From assembly GCF_017430385.1 (NCBI RefSeq), contig NZ_JAFRNB010000131.1, positions 38,503-102,502 on the forward strand: a stretch of DNA of 64,000 nucleotides. The letters run 5' to 3'. Below, piece after piece: positions 33,744-42,799 of this stretch. The position numbers and the translations under genes were made by a program. A model generated the notes under the pieces. That model was not told the DNA's origin. It ran no database searches and saw only the letters and a program-made list of their open reading frames with translations. The stretch comes from Treponema sp. GTDB lineage: Bacteria > Spirochaetota > Spirochaetia > Treponematales > Treponemataceae. Position 1 is the first letter of the stretch. Every line of letters begins with the position of its first letter.

Positions 33744-34292
33744 ATGACGGATTCACAGATTCACAAAACTTATGCGGCTGGCAATCCGTCTGACTTCAGG
33801 GCCATTTACAACGAGACATTTCCGCTGCTTTACAAAGTGGCATGGCGTGTTGTGAATGACGAAGAGGCAGCTGAGGACTTAGTTCACGATTCTTACATCA
33901 AGGCGAGTGAAAAACAAATGGTCTTTCCAAGCCTTGACGATGCAAAATTCTGGCTCATCCGTGTCGTAAAAAACGCAAGCCTCAATTATGCAAAACGAAA
34001 GACCCGTGAGGCTAAGGCTTATCACAAAGTTCTCTACGAAAGCAAAAAGTCTTCCGAAAGTGCGGACACAAATCTTCTCAAAGAAGACGCAAAGCGAATT
34101 GCCCTCGAAGCTCTCAACAAACTCCCGAAAGGTTTGCGCGAAGTTCTTATTTTGCGCGAATACGGAGACCTCAACTACAAGGAAATCGGCAAGGTGCTCG
34201 GCATTACCGAAGGCAATGTCAAAATCCGCATGTTCCGTGCGCGAGAGCAGCTTGAAAAGATATTGGAGGCTGATGATGTCTACATCTCTTGA
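33744..34292 (+). CDS. ECF-type RNA polymerase sigma factor
   Basis: The 182-residue product has sigma region 2 (about 18-85: FRAIYNETFPLLYKVAWRVV, AAEDLVHDSYIKA) and region 4 (about 115-175: LNKLPKGLREVLILREYGDL, then YKEIGKVLGITEGNVKIRMFRA). GAGGAAGGG precedes the ATG. The 3' end overlaps the next gene by 17 nt. The upstream TTGTAAC-16 nt-TTAGTATA arrangement could be an ECF-type autoregulatory promoter, as is common, but this is only suggestive. Confidence 0.9.
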   Translation: MTDSQIHKTYAAGNPSDFRAIYNETFPLLYKVAWRVVNDEEAAEDLVHDSYIKASEKQMVFPSLDDAKFWLIRVVKNASLNYAKRKTREAKAYHKVLYESKKSSESADTNLLKEDAKRIALEALNKLPKGLREVLILREYGDLNYKEIGKVLGITEGNVKIRMFRAREQLEKILEADDVYIS

Positions 34293-35145
34293 AAAAGATT
34301 TACATTCCGTGTACATCGACGGCGAAATGCCCGAGAGTTTTGTTTCTCAGTACGAAAGCATTGTTCAGGCGGATTCGGGCGAGAAGTCCCGTCTTGAAAA
34401 AATGCAAAAACTTCACTCGCTTTTGCAGGAAGATTCAAACGAAAAATCAGTCTCGGACCAATTTATCGAAGAAAGTTTTGCACGATTGCAGACAAAAATG
34501 CGTTACGCAAAGAACGTCGAATTTGCAGGAGAGCCAAAATCTTTCGTCACTCCGTTCATCAAATACGCTTCATCATTTGCGGCCGCGGCAGCTGTATTCG
34601 CAGTCGTGTTCATTCCGCTTCATTATAATTCGCTCAGCAAAGCCAAGGAAACGGCAGTTGCGGCAATCTCAATAATGAAGGAAAAGAGCATTGAGCCAAT
34701 CGCCAAAAAAGATGTCGTGATTGACGGCAACATCAACAAGGAAGACTTGCCGAAAATGCTCGCCGTCAAATCTGAGCCAAAAAAGGCTGAGTCCGTGCAG
34801 AAACAGGCCGCTCCAGCCCCAGCTTCTGAAAGCACGGCAATCGCAAAGGCAGACTCCCCTGCATCAGAAAGCACTGAAACTTTGTCTGTCGAGCAAAAGA
34901 CAATCTACGCGACAAACCTCGCATCAAGCTACGGCGCAAGCACTTCTTTCGGCACACGGCAGTCACAGAACGCACCTTCAATCGGAAGGCGGTTCCGCGA
35001 GCGGCTTACGGCTGTAGATCCTTTCATTCCGGATTTTCCATCATCTTCCATCAAGTTTTCTGTTCCAAATTTTCATGAAATCGGTAATAATATGGAGATA
35101 ATGGAACTTCCAAATGAAACAGAAAACGAAACAGAACAGCAGTAA
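34276..35145 (+). CDS. Putative anti-sigma factor, single membrane segment
   Basis: The 289-residue product has an N-terminal region of about 95 residues beginning MSTSLEKDLHSVYIDGEMPE, which resembles the sigma-binding anti-sigma type (RseA-like start), one membrane segment (about 99-115) and a long Ala/Pro/Lys-rich periplasmic part. It has no ZAS Cys motif. Position after and overlap with the ECF sigma gene support the call. The ATG at 34276 has GGAGG 6 nt before it; another ATG three bases earlier is too close to that SD. The C-terminal end overlaps the next gene by 32 nt. Confidence 0.7.
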   Translation: MSTSLEKDLHSVYIDGEMPESFVSQYESIVQADSGEKSRLEKMQKLHSLLQEDSNEKSVSDQFIEESFARLQTKMRYAKNVEFAGEPKSFVTPFIKYASSFAAAAAVFAVVFIPLHYNSLSKAKETAVAAISIMKEKSIEPIAKKDVVIDGNINKEDLPKMLAVKSEPKKAESVQKQAAPAPASESTAIAKADSPASESTETLSVEQKTIYATNLASSYGASTSFGTRQSQNAPSIGRRFRERLTAVDPFIPDFPSSSIKFSVPNFHEIGNNMEIMELPNETENETEQQ

Positions 35146-36880
35146 ACGAAGCTTCAAAAATACATTTTCTCTCCTTTTCAGAAAGTACTCTTTATTCAGG
35201 GTGCTTTCTTATGTTTTCATAATAGTCGTGGCACTTTCCGCAATTTCAGTCGCCACAGTAAAATCAAAGAAAATACCTGTAATCGCATCGGTAATTCCTG
35301 TAGTCGGTCAGGCGGGCGACACAATGGTCATCCGTGGTACAAATTTCGGGGCAATCCGCGGCACCAACTATGTCGAAATCGGCGGCAACAGAATCACAGC
35401 CTCGGGCTATCTCACATGGACAGAAAATTTAATCAAGCTCACGATTCCTAGCAATGTGCAGGACGGTCTTGTCATCGTCGTAACAAAATCTGGCAAATCA
35501 AAACCGGGCTTTTTTGCAAATGAGGCAGGAATTCCTGTGGCTGTTCCAAAGAACATCAAGACATTGCAGCCGGTCATCACTGAAATCACTCCGCCGTCTG
35601 GAAGCTACGGCACACTCCTCACAATCAAAGGCTCGGACTTCGGAACGGCACGTGGAGCAAGCAGGGTCGTATTCACGGCAAACGCAGAGGAAAGTTCTTT
35701 GGGAAGCGGCCAGGGCGAGCTTACGGCAGACTTTGACTTCGGCGTAATCAGCGCAAGTGAAAGCGATTACGATTACGAATATTGGAGTGATTCTGAAATC
35801 AGGGTACGCATTCCTGACGGAGCGGCAACTGGCACGGTCTATGTCGAAACGGACAAGGGCAAGAGCAATTTTGTGAACGAAGAAATCAAGCTTGCGGCCG
35901 GAACAAAATCTTACAGCACAAGGAAAACTTACATCCTTCAGCTGAATTCCGACATCGACTCAATCGATACAAAAAACGGCACGAACATCACTCTCAGGGT
36001 TCCGCGACCGGTTGCACTTTCATGGCAGCCGATGGTCGAGCTTACGGAATGTGTTCCGGAGCCGGTAATTTCTGACTACAAAAATACGGTCATTCATCAG
36101 CTTGAACTAAAAAAAGCGACGTCAAAAAGCGAAAAAATCAGGTTCAGCCATAATTTCGTCGTTTCAACTTACGCGGTTCAGACTCAAATCAACGAAAAGG
36201 CGGTTAAACCGTATTCTCAGGACATAAAATCAAGGATTCTTTTCAAAAATTCCGTAAAGGCGGACGATCTGATTCAAAGTTCAAACGAAAAGGTCAAGGC
36301 ATTTGCAAAGGAAATCATCACGCTGAACGGGAAAACCGAAACAAATCCGTACAGGCAGGCTAAGCTGATTTATGATTATCTAATCCAGTATTACAAAATC
36401 CGGGATGAGCTTCGGAAAAGTGACGCCTCGCCTTTGGATTTGCTCAAATCAAAAAAAGGCGATGCCTACGACTTTGCGATTTTCTATACAACATTGCTCC
36501 GTGCGGTCGGGATTCCAAGCCAGCCTATCGCGGGAATTCTTGTTGACTCAGAAATGAAAACGCAGGCGCACTGGTGGACTGAATTTTATCTCGAAGGTTT
36601 TGGTTGGGTTCCGGCGGATATTTCGCTTGGAATGGGCTTACCGTACAAATCATTCAGGCCGGTCGAAAACAACGCGGAATTCTACTTCGGCAACCTGGAC
36701 GGCCAGCATATTGCGTTCTCAAAAGGCTGGAATATAATCAAGCAGACAATTTCTCAAAACAGCAAGATTGTCTACCGCCCGAAAACGTACGCTTTACAGT
36801 CAATCTGGGAAGAATCCAGCGAGGGAAATGTAAACTACAGCTCACTCTGGAACGACCCGATTGTACTCGGCTTATATTAA
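35114..36880 (+). CDS. IPT/TIG and transglutaminase-fold membrane protein lacking the catalytic Cys
   Basis: The 588-residue product has one membrane segment (about 28-50), two IPT/TIG domains (about 57-135 and 147-255, marked by IRGTNFG and IKGSDFG) and a C-terminal transglutaminase-like domain (about 390-500). In that domain the usual Cys is replaced by Ala451 (GDAYDFAIFY, where active members have C-x-D-x-A), although the His (QAHWWTEF) and Asp (PADISLG) are kept. It is therefore probably non-catalytic. It overlaps the anti-sigma gene by 32 nt, which suggests that it senses or senses-with the anti-sigma protein outside the membrane. Confidence 0.75.
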   Translation: MKQKTKQNSSKRSFKNTFSLLFRKYSLFRVLSYVFIIVVALSAISVATVKSKKIPVIASVIPVVGQAGDTMVIRGTNFGAIRGTNYVEIGGNRITASGYLTWTENLIKLTIPSNVQDGLVIVVTKSGKSKPGFFANEAGIPVAVPKNIKTLQPVITEITPPSGSYGTLLTIKGSDFGTARGASRVVFTANAEESSLGSGQGELTADFDFGVISASESDYDYEYWSDSEIRVRIPDGAATGTVYVETDKGKSNFVNEEIKLAAGTKSYSTRKTYILQLNSDIDSIDTKNGTNITLRVPRPVALSWQPMVELTECVPEPVISDYKNTVIHQLELKKATSKSEKIRFSHNFVVSTYAVQTQINEKAVKPYSQDIKSRILFKNSVKADDLIQSSNEKVKAFAKEIITLNGKTETNPYRQAKLIYDYLIQYYKIRDELRKSDASPLDLLKSKKGDAYDFAIFYTTLLRAVGIPSQPIAGILVDSEMKTQAHWWTEFYLEGFGWVPADISLGMGLPYKSFRPVENNAEFYFGNLDGQHIAFSKGWNIIKQTISQNSKIVYRPKTYALQSIWEESSEGNVNYSSLWNDPIVLGLY

Positions 36881-36906
36881 TTATGAATGAGGAATTAGGA
36901 GGTTTT

Positions 36907-37602
36907 ATGAACACAAAGGTTTTGTCTGTTGGCGGCTCTATTGTTGCGCCTGAGTATCCAGACACTGAATTTGTCTCAAAATTCGTTGCGATGGTAAAGG
37001 ATTTCCTTTCAAAGAATCCTGATGACAGATTGATTTTGGTTGTCGGTGGCGGTGGTCCTGCTCGTATTTATCAGAAAGCATTCCGCGAAGTTACAGGAAC
37101 AGCAGAAAATGCAGGAACAGATGCGGCTGACTGGATTGGAATCATGGCGACTCGTTTGAACGCTCAGTTCGTAAAGGCTAGTTTCGGCGATTTGTGCAAA
37201 GAGGCTGTCGTAACAGACCCGACCGTTGCAAAAGACTTCACTGGAAAGATTTTGCTTGCAGCCGGCTGGAAGCCAGGATTCTCAACTGACAACGATGCTG
37301 TCCTTCTGGCAGAAAAATTCAACGCGGACACAGTTGTAAATCTTTCAAATATCGAAAAAGTTTACACCGATGATCCGCGCAAGAATCCAGATGCAAAGCC
37401 GCTCGATTCAATTTCTTGGGCAGACTTCCGCAAAATGGTCGGTGACGAATGGGTTCCGGGCAAAAACTGTCCGTTTGATCCAATCGCAAGCAAAAAAGCT
37501 CAGGAAATGGGCTTGAAGGTAATCTGTGCCGGCGGAAAAAACATCGAAAATATTCGCGCAATCCTCGACGGCAAAGATTATGTTGGAACTACCATTGGCT
37601 AA
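36907..37602 (+). CDS. pyrH: UMP kinase, archaeal-type
   Basis: The 231-residue product is an amino-acid-kinase fold enzyme of the archaeal-type PyrH group, as found in spirochaetes: VGGSIVAPEYPD, VVGGGGPARIYQKA, DNDAVLLAEKFNAD, NIEKVYTDDPRKNPDA. It makes UDP from UMP and ATP. The ATG at 36907 has AGGAGG 4 nt before it; the longer frame upstream lies within the preceding gene. It ends overlapping the convergent glucosaminidase gene by 14 nt. Confidence 0.9.
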   Translation: MNTKVLSVGGSIVAPEYPDTEFVSKFVAMVKDFLSKNPDDRLILVVGGGGPARIYQKAFREVTGTAENAGTDAADWIGIMATRLNAQFVKASFGDLCKEAVVTDPTVAKDFTGKILLAAGWKPGFSTDNDAVLLAEKFNADTVVNLSNIEKVYTDDPRKNPDAKPLDSISWADFRKMVGDEWVPGKNCPFDPIASKKAQEMGLKVICAGGKNIENIRAILDGKDYVGTTIG

Positions 37603-38215
37603 GTTCTGAAAGAAGTCCGTCCAGTTTAGTTCCATATTCCGGGTCTGTGGCCCAGTTTTTGGTTAAATCGTGGACGGTATGGGCGAGTTTTGCTTTGTGC
37701 GGCCAGCTGTAGCGGGGGTCAACAAGCTCCTGCTTCAGCTCGACTTCCGGCGTTGTGGCATAGGCCTGCAAATGCTGGATATGGGCGCGCACACCAATCT
37801 GCTCGCTCTCAAAATATTCTCCCGGGTGCTCAGCATCCATCGCGCCAAGTCCGCAAAAATTATTCATTTCCGGCAAAACAAGGTTTCCGAAGCTCAAAAA
37901 TCCAGTCTCATGGCACATCTGAACGAAGGCAACATCAGAATTGATTCCTTCGATTGCCGCTTCTTCAATATAAAATCCTGCAAGACGAGTGACTTTTGCT
38001 TTGTCGCCGTCCGGCTTGTGATTCATAAAGAATTTAACAAGCTGCTCCTGATTTTTGATTCCAGTTCCCAAAAGTTCGCGCGAACATTCTTCCCTGGCAG
38101 GCGGGGTCACGCACGAAAAGAAAATTGTTGATGTGAGGATGATTCCAAAAACAACAAAAAAAGCATGTTTCAAACATAAGAAATTGATTCTGATTTTAAA
38201 ATTTAATTTTTCCAT
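37589..38215 (-). CDS. Glucosaminidase-domain lipoprotein
   Basis: The 208-residue product has a lipoprotein signal ending IFFSC (Cys about 35). The mature part matches the glucosaminidase (lysozyme-like) domain: SDVAFVQMCHETGFLSFG with the catalytic Glu in CHETG, NNFCGLGAMD, and the C-terminal YGTKLDGLLSEL. It would cleave peptidoglycan N-acetylglucosamine bonds, aiding wall remodelling. No neighbour points to a specific process. The gene is convergent with pyrH. Confidence 0.8.
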   Translation of the reverse strand: MEKLNFKIRINFLCLKHAFFVVFGIILTSTIFFSCVTPPAREECSRELLGTGIKNQEQLVKFFMNHKPDGDKAKVTRLAGFYIEEAAIEGINSDVAFVQMCHETGFLSFGNLVLPEMNNFCGLGAMDAEHPGEYFESEQIGVRAHIQHLQAYATTPEVELKQELVDPRYSWPHKAKLAHTVHDLTKNWATDPEYGTKLDGLLSELSQW

Positions 38216-38331
38216 GCTCAGATTATCGGCTTTCCCTCAAAAATTCTGATTTTTTTCACTTTTTTTGAAGAATTTTCGATTTACATTGCCAAAAATGCAA
38301 AAATTTTTCCTATATATATACAGGAGAAATT

Positions 38332-39045
38332 ATGAGCAGAATAATTAAATTTCCATCAGTTGAAGAATTTGAAGAAAAAAACAAAATCGAAATCCGGGAG
38401 CTTACGATTCAGCACGGATTGTCTTTTCCGAGCAATGAGGAGCTTATCATGTTGATTTTAGGAAGCGGAACGAAACAAACGCCGATAAAAGACCTTGCAA
38501 GGCAAGTGTTGGAAATCGTGATGTCATCAAATTCTGAGAATCTGGTCGAAAATCTTGTTAAAATAAACGGCATGGGAAAATCAAAAGCCCTTATCATCGC
38601 GGCGGCATTAGAACTCGGAAGGAGAATCGGCAAGAATCCCGATGTGGCACTGGACAGCCCGAGCGACATAATTCCATATATCCAAAGCTATACCATGCAA
38701 AAGCAGGAGCATTTTCTATGCGTGTCGCTGAACGGTTCCATGGAAATTATTTCAATCCGCGTAATTTGCATAGGAGCAAGCAATATGGCGATAATCAGGC
38801 CGCCGGAAGTTTTTGCGGAGGCAATCAAGGAACATGCTTCGGCCATCGTGCTTTGCCACAATCATCCGGGCGGAAATCCAAATCCTTCTTCGAAAGATAT
38901 TAAGACTACGCTGAGGCTTTATCAGGCCGCGGAGCTTTTGGGGATTTCAATTCTGGATCACATCATAATTACAAAAACAGGATATTTTAGTTTTTTGGAA
39001 CACAATTTGATGGATGAAGAAAAGCTATTTAACGCAGCTGAGTAA
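38332..39045 (+). CDS. radC: RadC family protein (JAMM fold)
   Basis: The 237-residue product has the UPF0758/RadC layout: an N-terminal helix-hairpin-helix-like part (VKINGMGKSKALIIAAALELG) and a C-terminal JAMM domain with HNHPGGNPNPSSKD (about residues 183-196) and an upstream Glu. The name reflects an old DNA-repair link that has been questioned; the enzymatic role is unknown. AGGAGA lies 7 nt before the ATG. Confidence 0.9.
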   Translation: MSRIIKFPSVEEFEEKNKIEIRELTIQHGLSFPSNEELIMLILGSGTKQTPIKDLARQVLEIVMSSNSENLVENLVKINGMGKSKALIIAAALELGRRIGKNPDVALDSPSDIIPYIQSYTMQKQEHFLCVSLNGSMEIISIRVICIGASNMAIIRPPEVFAEAIKEHASAIVLCHNHPGGNPNPSSKDIKTTLRLYQAAELLGISILDHIIITKTGYFSFLEHNLMDEEKLFNAAE

Positions 39046-39113
39046 TTTCGGAAACCAGTTTTGAGAGCAAGGATTTCGGAACGAAGGAAAGATAATGTAG
39101 GAAAGGCGAAAAA

Positions 39114-39142
39114 TTGACTACTTCTCTTTTCTTATATATACT
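39114..39142 (+). promoter_or_regulatory. Sigma70-type promoter of parE, putative leaderless transcript
   Basis: TTGACT at 39114-39119, a 17-nt spacer and TATACT at 39137-39142; the ATG is at 39151, 8 nt later, with no SD. Confidence 0.65.
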
Positions 39143-39150
39143 TGTATGTT

Positions 39151-41487
39151 ATGGGTGGAACTAAAAAAGAGAATGAGGGAAAAGCCGCAGAAACAAAAAA
39201 AGCGGTAAAAACAACGAAGGTGGCATCTGCAAAAACAACCACCGCAAAAGCTGCAAGTTCAGCAGCAAAGACAACAACAGTCGCAAAAAAATCAACAACG
39301 GCAAGCACAACAGTAAAGAAAGCCGAGCCAAAGGCAGCATCTGCAGAAAAGAAAACTACTGCAACAAAAAAAGCGACAACCTCAAGCACAAAAGGCGTTC
39401 AGAAAGCAGAAACAAAATCTGTGTCATCTGTGAAATCTGTGGTTTCTTCAAAATCAAAGAAACCTGTCGCCGGAATCGACGAGACAGGCACATTCCGTGC
39501 GTGGGACAACGCCAAGACCGTCGCAAAGTCAAAGAAGGCGGCTTCGACAGGCTCAGCCAGCGAAGTTGAAAAACTAGCATCTGACAAAAAAGCGATTGCC
39601 GAGGCCGAGAAAAAGCTTGAGGCCGCAAAAAAGGCCGACCCGAACGCAGGGAAAGCACAAAAAGAAGTTAAAGCCGAAGATTACGGAGACGACAAAATCC
39701 TTCATCTGGATGCTCTCGAACATATCCGATTGCGAAGCGGAATGTACATCGGTCGTCTCGGCGACGGCTCAAACCAGAACGACGGTATCTACATTCTCTT
39801 AAAAGAAGTCATCGACAACTCCATCGACGAATTCATCATGGGATTCGGTACAAAAATCGATGTCGAAATCAAAGACAACCGCGTAAAAGTGCGTGACTAC
39901 GGACGCGGAATCCCGCTTGGAAAGGTCGTGGACTGCGTTTCCCAGATTAACACGGGCGGCAAATACAACGATGATGTTTTCCAGTTCTCGGTCGGCATGA
40001 ACGGCGTTGGTACAAAGGCCGTGAACGCCCTCTCATCATATTTCCGCGTAATCTCAATCCGAGACGGGAAATGCGTTGAGGCTGTCTTTGCCGAAGGAAA
40101 ATTACAGTCAAACAAATCGGGCGCGGTAAAACCGGGCACAAAAAACGGCACATATTTTGAATTCGTCCCGGACGAGAAGATTTTCGGAAAATATTCCTTC
40201 AACATGGAATATGTCGAAAAACGAATGTGGAACTACGCCTACCTGAACTCAGGCCTCACAATCCGCCTGAACGGTCAGGATTTCGCAAGCGAGAACGGAC
40301 TTCTCGACCTTCTCACAAAAGAGCTTGAATCCGAGACAATCTACCCAATCGGCTCTTACACAGGCGAGCACCTTCAGTTCGCTTTCACCCACACAAATTC
40401 TTACGGCGAAAATTATTTCTCTTTCGTAAACGGACAGTACACAAGTGACGGAGGAACACACCTTGCGGCATTCAAAGAAGGCTTCATCAAGGGCGTGAAC
40501 GATTTCTTCCAGTCAAGCTATAAATCAGAGGATATCCGCGAAGGAATTACGGCAGCTGTTTTGGTCAAAGTAAAAGACCCGGTTTTTGAAAGCCAGACAA
40601 AGAACAAGCTCGGAAACACAGACATCCGCGCATGGATTGTCGGTGAAGTTCAGTCGGGCTTGGACAACTGGCTCCACAAGAACCCGAAGGCAGCGGAACG
40701 GCTAAAGGCAAAAATCGAAGCAAACGAAAAACTCCGCACCGAGCTTTCGAGCGTAAAGAAACAGGCAAAAGAAAACGCAAAGAAAGTCAGCATCCGAATT
40801 CCAAAATTGAAGGACTGCCGATATTTCGTTCAGGACGGAAAAAAAGGCGAGAATTCAATGATTTTCATCACAGAGGGTGATTCTGCTTCAGGCACGATGA
40901 CCCACTCACGCAACGCCGACTATCAGGCAATCTTCTCTCTCCGAGGAAAGCCAGAGAACATGTACGGCAAAAAACAGAGCGACATCTACAAGAACGACGA
41001 GCTTTACCAGCTCATGATGGCTCTGGGAATAGAAAACTCAGTGGAAAACCTCAAATACGCCAAAATCGTAATCGCAACCGATGCCGATAACGACGGCTTC
41101 CACATCCGAAACCTCGTGCTCACATTCTTCCTGGGTTACTTCGAGGAGCTCGTCACAAGCGGCCGGGTCTTCATTCTTGAAACTCCCCTTTTCAGAGTGC
41201 GGAACAAAAAGGAAAACATCTACTGCTACAGTGAGGCCGAGCGGGATGCCGCGCAGAAAAAGCTCGGAAAAGGATGCGAGGTCAACCGGTTCAAAGGTCT
41301 CGGTGAAATCAATCCGGAAGAGTTCGAGCAGTTCATCGCCCCGGAGACAATGCACCTAACCCCGGTCGAAGTGAGCCAGCTTAAGATTATCCCGCAGCTG
41401 CTATCCTTCTACATGGGCAAAAATACCCCAGAGCGAAGGAAGTTCATCGAGGAACACCTATTAAGTAATGCAGAGATTGATGTATAG
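39151..41487 (+). CDS. parE: DNA topoisomerase IV subunit B with histone-like N-terminal tail
   Basis: The 778-residue product has a Lys/Ala/Thr-rich tail of about 175 residues, like histone H1 or Hc1, then the GHKL ATPase (KEVIDNSIDEFIMGFG, DYGRGIPLG, NGVGTKAVNALS), the transducer with QTKNKLGN, and the TOPRIM domain (EGDSASGTM, DADNDGFHIR). A typical ParE has about 620-650 residues, so the tail is additional. The parC gene should follow but is separated by the restriction-modification cassette. The ATG at 39151 follows the promoter by 8 nt. Two repeat fragments lie in the tail. Confidence 0.93.
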   Translation: MGGTKKENEGKAAETKKAVKTTKVASAKTTTAKAASSAAKTTTVAKKSTTASTTVKKAEPKAASAEKKTTATKKATTSSTKGVQKAETKSVSSVKSVVSSKSKKPVAGIDETGTFRAWDNAKTVAKSKKAASTGSASEVEKLASDKKAIAEAEKKLEAAKKADPNAGKAQKEVKAEDYGDDKILHLDALEHIRLRSGMYIGRLGDGSNQNDGIYILLKEVIDNSIDEFIMGFGTKIDVEIKDNRVKVRDYGRGIPLGKVVDCVSQINTGGKYNDDVFQFSVGMNGVGTKAVNALSSYFRVISIRDGKCVEAVFAEGKLQSNKSGAVKPGTKNGTYFEFVPDEKIFGKYSFNMEYVEKRMWNYAYLNSGLTIRLNGQDFASENGLLDLLTKELESETIYPIGSYTGEHLQFAFTHTNSYGENYFSFVNGQYTSDGGTHLAAFKEGFIKGVNDFFQSSYKSEDIREGITAAVLVKVKDPVFESQTKNKLGNTDIRAWIVGEVQSGLDNWLHKNPKAAERLKAKIEANEKLRTELSSVKKQAKENAKKVSIRIPKLKDCRYFVQDGKKGENSMIFITEGDSASGTMTHSRNADYQAIFSLRGKPENMYGKKQSDIYKNDELYQLMMALGIENSVENLKYAKIVIATDADNDGFHIRNLVLTFFLGYFEELVTSGRVFILETPLFRVRNKKENIYCYSEAERDAAQKKLGKGCEVNRFKGLGEINPEEFEQFIAPETMHLTPVEVSQLKIIPQLLSFYMGKNTPERRKFIEEHLLSNAEIDV
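39412..39452 (+). repeat. ATCTGTG repeat fragment inside parE
   Basis: AATCTGTGTCATCTGTGAAA and the following ATCTGTGGT reproduce one arm of the inverted repeats at 59921 and 63189. The 9-nt period encodes SVS-SVK-SVV in frame. Confidence 0.7.
39537..39559 (+). repeat. GGCTTCGACAGGCTCAGCC fragment inside parE
   Basis: This 19-nt sequence is a widely dispersed bacterial repeat type (reverse: GGCTGAGCCTGTCGAAGCC), which here encodes A-S-T-G-S-A-S. Recognised from memory. Confidence 0.55.
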
Positions 41488-41760
41488 AAATTTAGGAGTG
41501 AGGACTTAGTAATTAGAAGTTGGGCGTTACCGTTGCTTCGCAACGGTCAGGCGTTCCACACTTCCGCTAACCGCTCCATTCCCCGCCAACCGTGTCTTTA
41601 TTTTCTGGTCGCGACAAGGATGTCGCGTTCTTGAAAAGCAATCTATTTCTGCGAGAACGAAGTTCTCGTTACGACACGGATGTCGGTGAACTGCTACGCA
41701 GATGTTCCATGCCCTAACGCATGGGATAATATACGGAAAAGAGGTTGATATATATAAGAG
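41488..41760 (+). repeat. Repeat-filled gap between parE and the R-M cassette
   Basis: This 273-nt gap has no gene. It holds a 7-nt-period stretch (41491-41522), hairpin ACCGTTGC/GCAACGGT (41529-41547) and, on the minus strand, a third A-B-C element: A CGACA/TGTCG (41685-41672), B CGAGAAC/GTTCTCG (41668-41652) preceded by TAA, C CGCGACA/TGTCGCG (41627-41610). CCATGC/GCATGG (41707-41724) follows. The A-B-C order and the CATCC loop are kept. Confidence 0.7.
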
Positions 41761-42795
41761 ATGTTAAATGCTTTAGATTTATTTTGCGGTTGTGGCGGTC
41801 TTTCACTTGGATTTGAAAAAGCTGGGATTAATATTCTTCTTGGAATAGATGCTTGGCAAGATGCCATAACTACCTTTAATTATAACCATAAAAACTCAAA
41901 AGGAATTTGTGCCGATTTATCTACGCTAGAACCAAAAGATATTGAATCAACTCTAAACGGTAAAAAAATAGATGTAATAATTGGCGGCCCCCCTTGTCAA
42001 GGTTTTTCGGTTGCCGGAAAGCGAATAATTGATGATGAACGAAACAAATTATATAAAAACTTTGTTAAATTCGTGAATTATTTTAAACCAAGGGCATTTG
42101 TAATGGAAAATGTCCCAAATATTCTATCCATTGGGGGAGGGATTGTAAAAGATTCCATAATGCAAGATTTCTCTGTCTTAGGTTATACTGTTGTTTATAA
42201 AATATTAACTGCTTCTGATTATGGAGTGCCTCAAAATAGAAGAAGAGCTGTATTTGTAGGATTTTCTGATAAACTTGAATTTAAGTTCCCGAATGCAACG
42301 ATAAAAAACAAAATCACTTCTAAAGAAGCTATATCTGATTTACCAGATGAGACAATATTAGATGGCAATGTTTATCCTTTGCCACCTCAAACAGATTATC
42401 AAAAACTTATGCGTAAAAATACAAATAAGTTGTATAACCATAAAATTACAATTCATACTGAAAAAACAAAAAAAATTATCAGCATGGTTCCTGATGGCGG
42501 AAATTACAAGGATTTGCCGCTTGAACTACAACAAACTCGTAAAGTTCATATTGCATGGACACGCCTTGACAGTACAAAACCAAGTTTTACAATTGACTGT
42601 GGACATAATCACCATTTTCATTATAAATTTAATAGAGTTCCAACCGTTAGAGAAAGTGCAAGACTGCAATCCTTTCCCGATGATTTTATCTTTTTAGGTA
42701 ACCAAGGAAGCCAACTTCGACAGGTTGGAAACGCTGTACCACCGTTAATGGCAGAAGAAATTGCAAAACAACTAAAACTTGAATTAGAGAGGTAA
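41761..42795 (+). CDS. C5 cytosine-specific DNA methyltransferase 1 of the R-M cassette
   Basis: The 344-residue product has motif I LDLFCGCGG (about residues 5-13), IV GGPPCQGFS with the catalytic Cys (about 76-84), VI MENV (about 118-121), VIII QNRRR and X GNAVPP near the end. The variable target region lies at about 200-290. It methylates a cytosine at C5 in the host recognition site. The three-gene set is visibly more AT-rich than parE and parC around it. The stop is 4 nt before the nuclease gene. Confidence 0.93.
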   Translation: MLNALDLFCGCGGLSLGFEKAGINILLGIDAWQDAITTFNYNHKNSKGICADLSTLEPKDIESTLNGKKIDVIIGGPPCQGFSVAGKRIIDDERNKLYKNFVKFVNYFKPRAFVMENVPNILSIGGGIVKDSIMQDFSVLGYTVVYKILTASDYGVPQNRRRAVFVGFSDKLEFKFPNATIKNKITSKEAISDLPDETILDGNVYPLPPQTDYQKLMRKNTNKLYNHKITIHTEKTKKIISMVPDGGNYKDLPLELQQTRKVHIAWTRLDSTKPSFTIDCGHNHHFHYKFNRVPTVRESARLQSFPDDFIFLGNQGSQLRQVGNAVPPLMAEEIAKQLKLELER

Positions 42796-42799
42796 AAGC

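Noticed and set aside
36604..36906. Upstream extension of PyrH
   Set aside because: It is within the transglutaminase-fold gene in another frame; AGGAGG marks the ATG at 36907.
41488..41760. Attachment site of an integrating element
   Set aside because: No tRNA end, integrase or long direct repeat of the cassette ends is visible; the hairpins belong to dispersed families.
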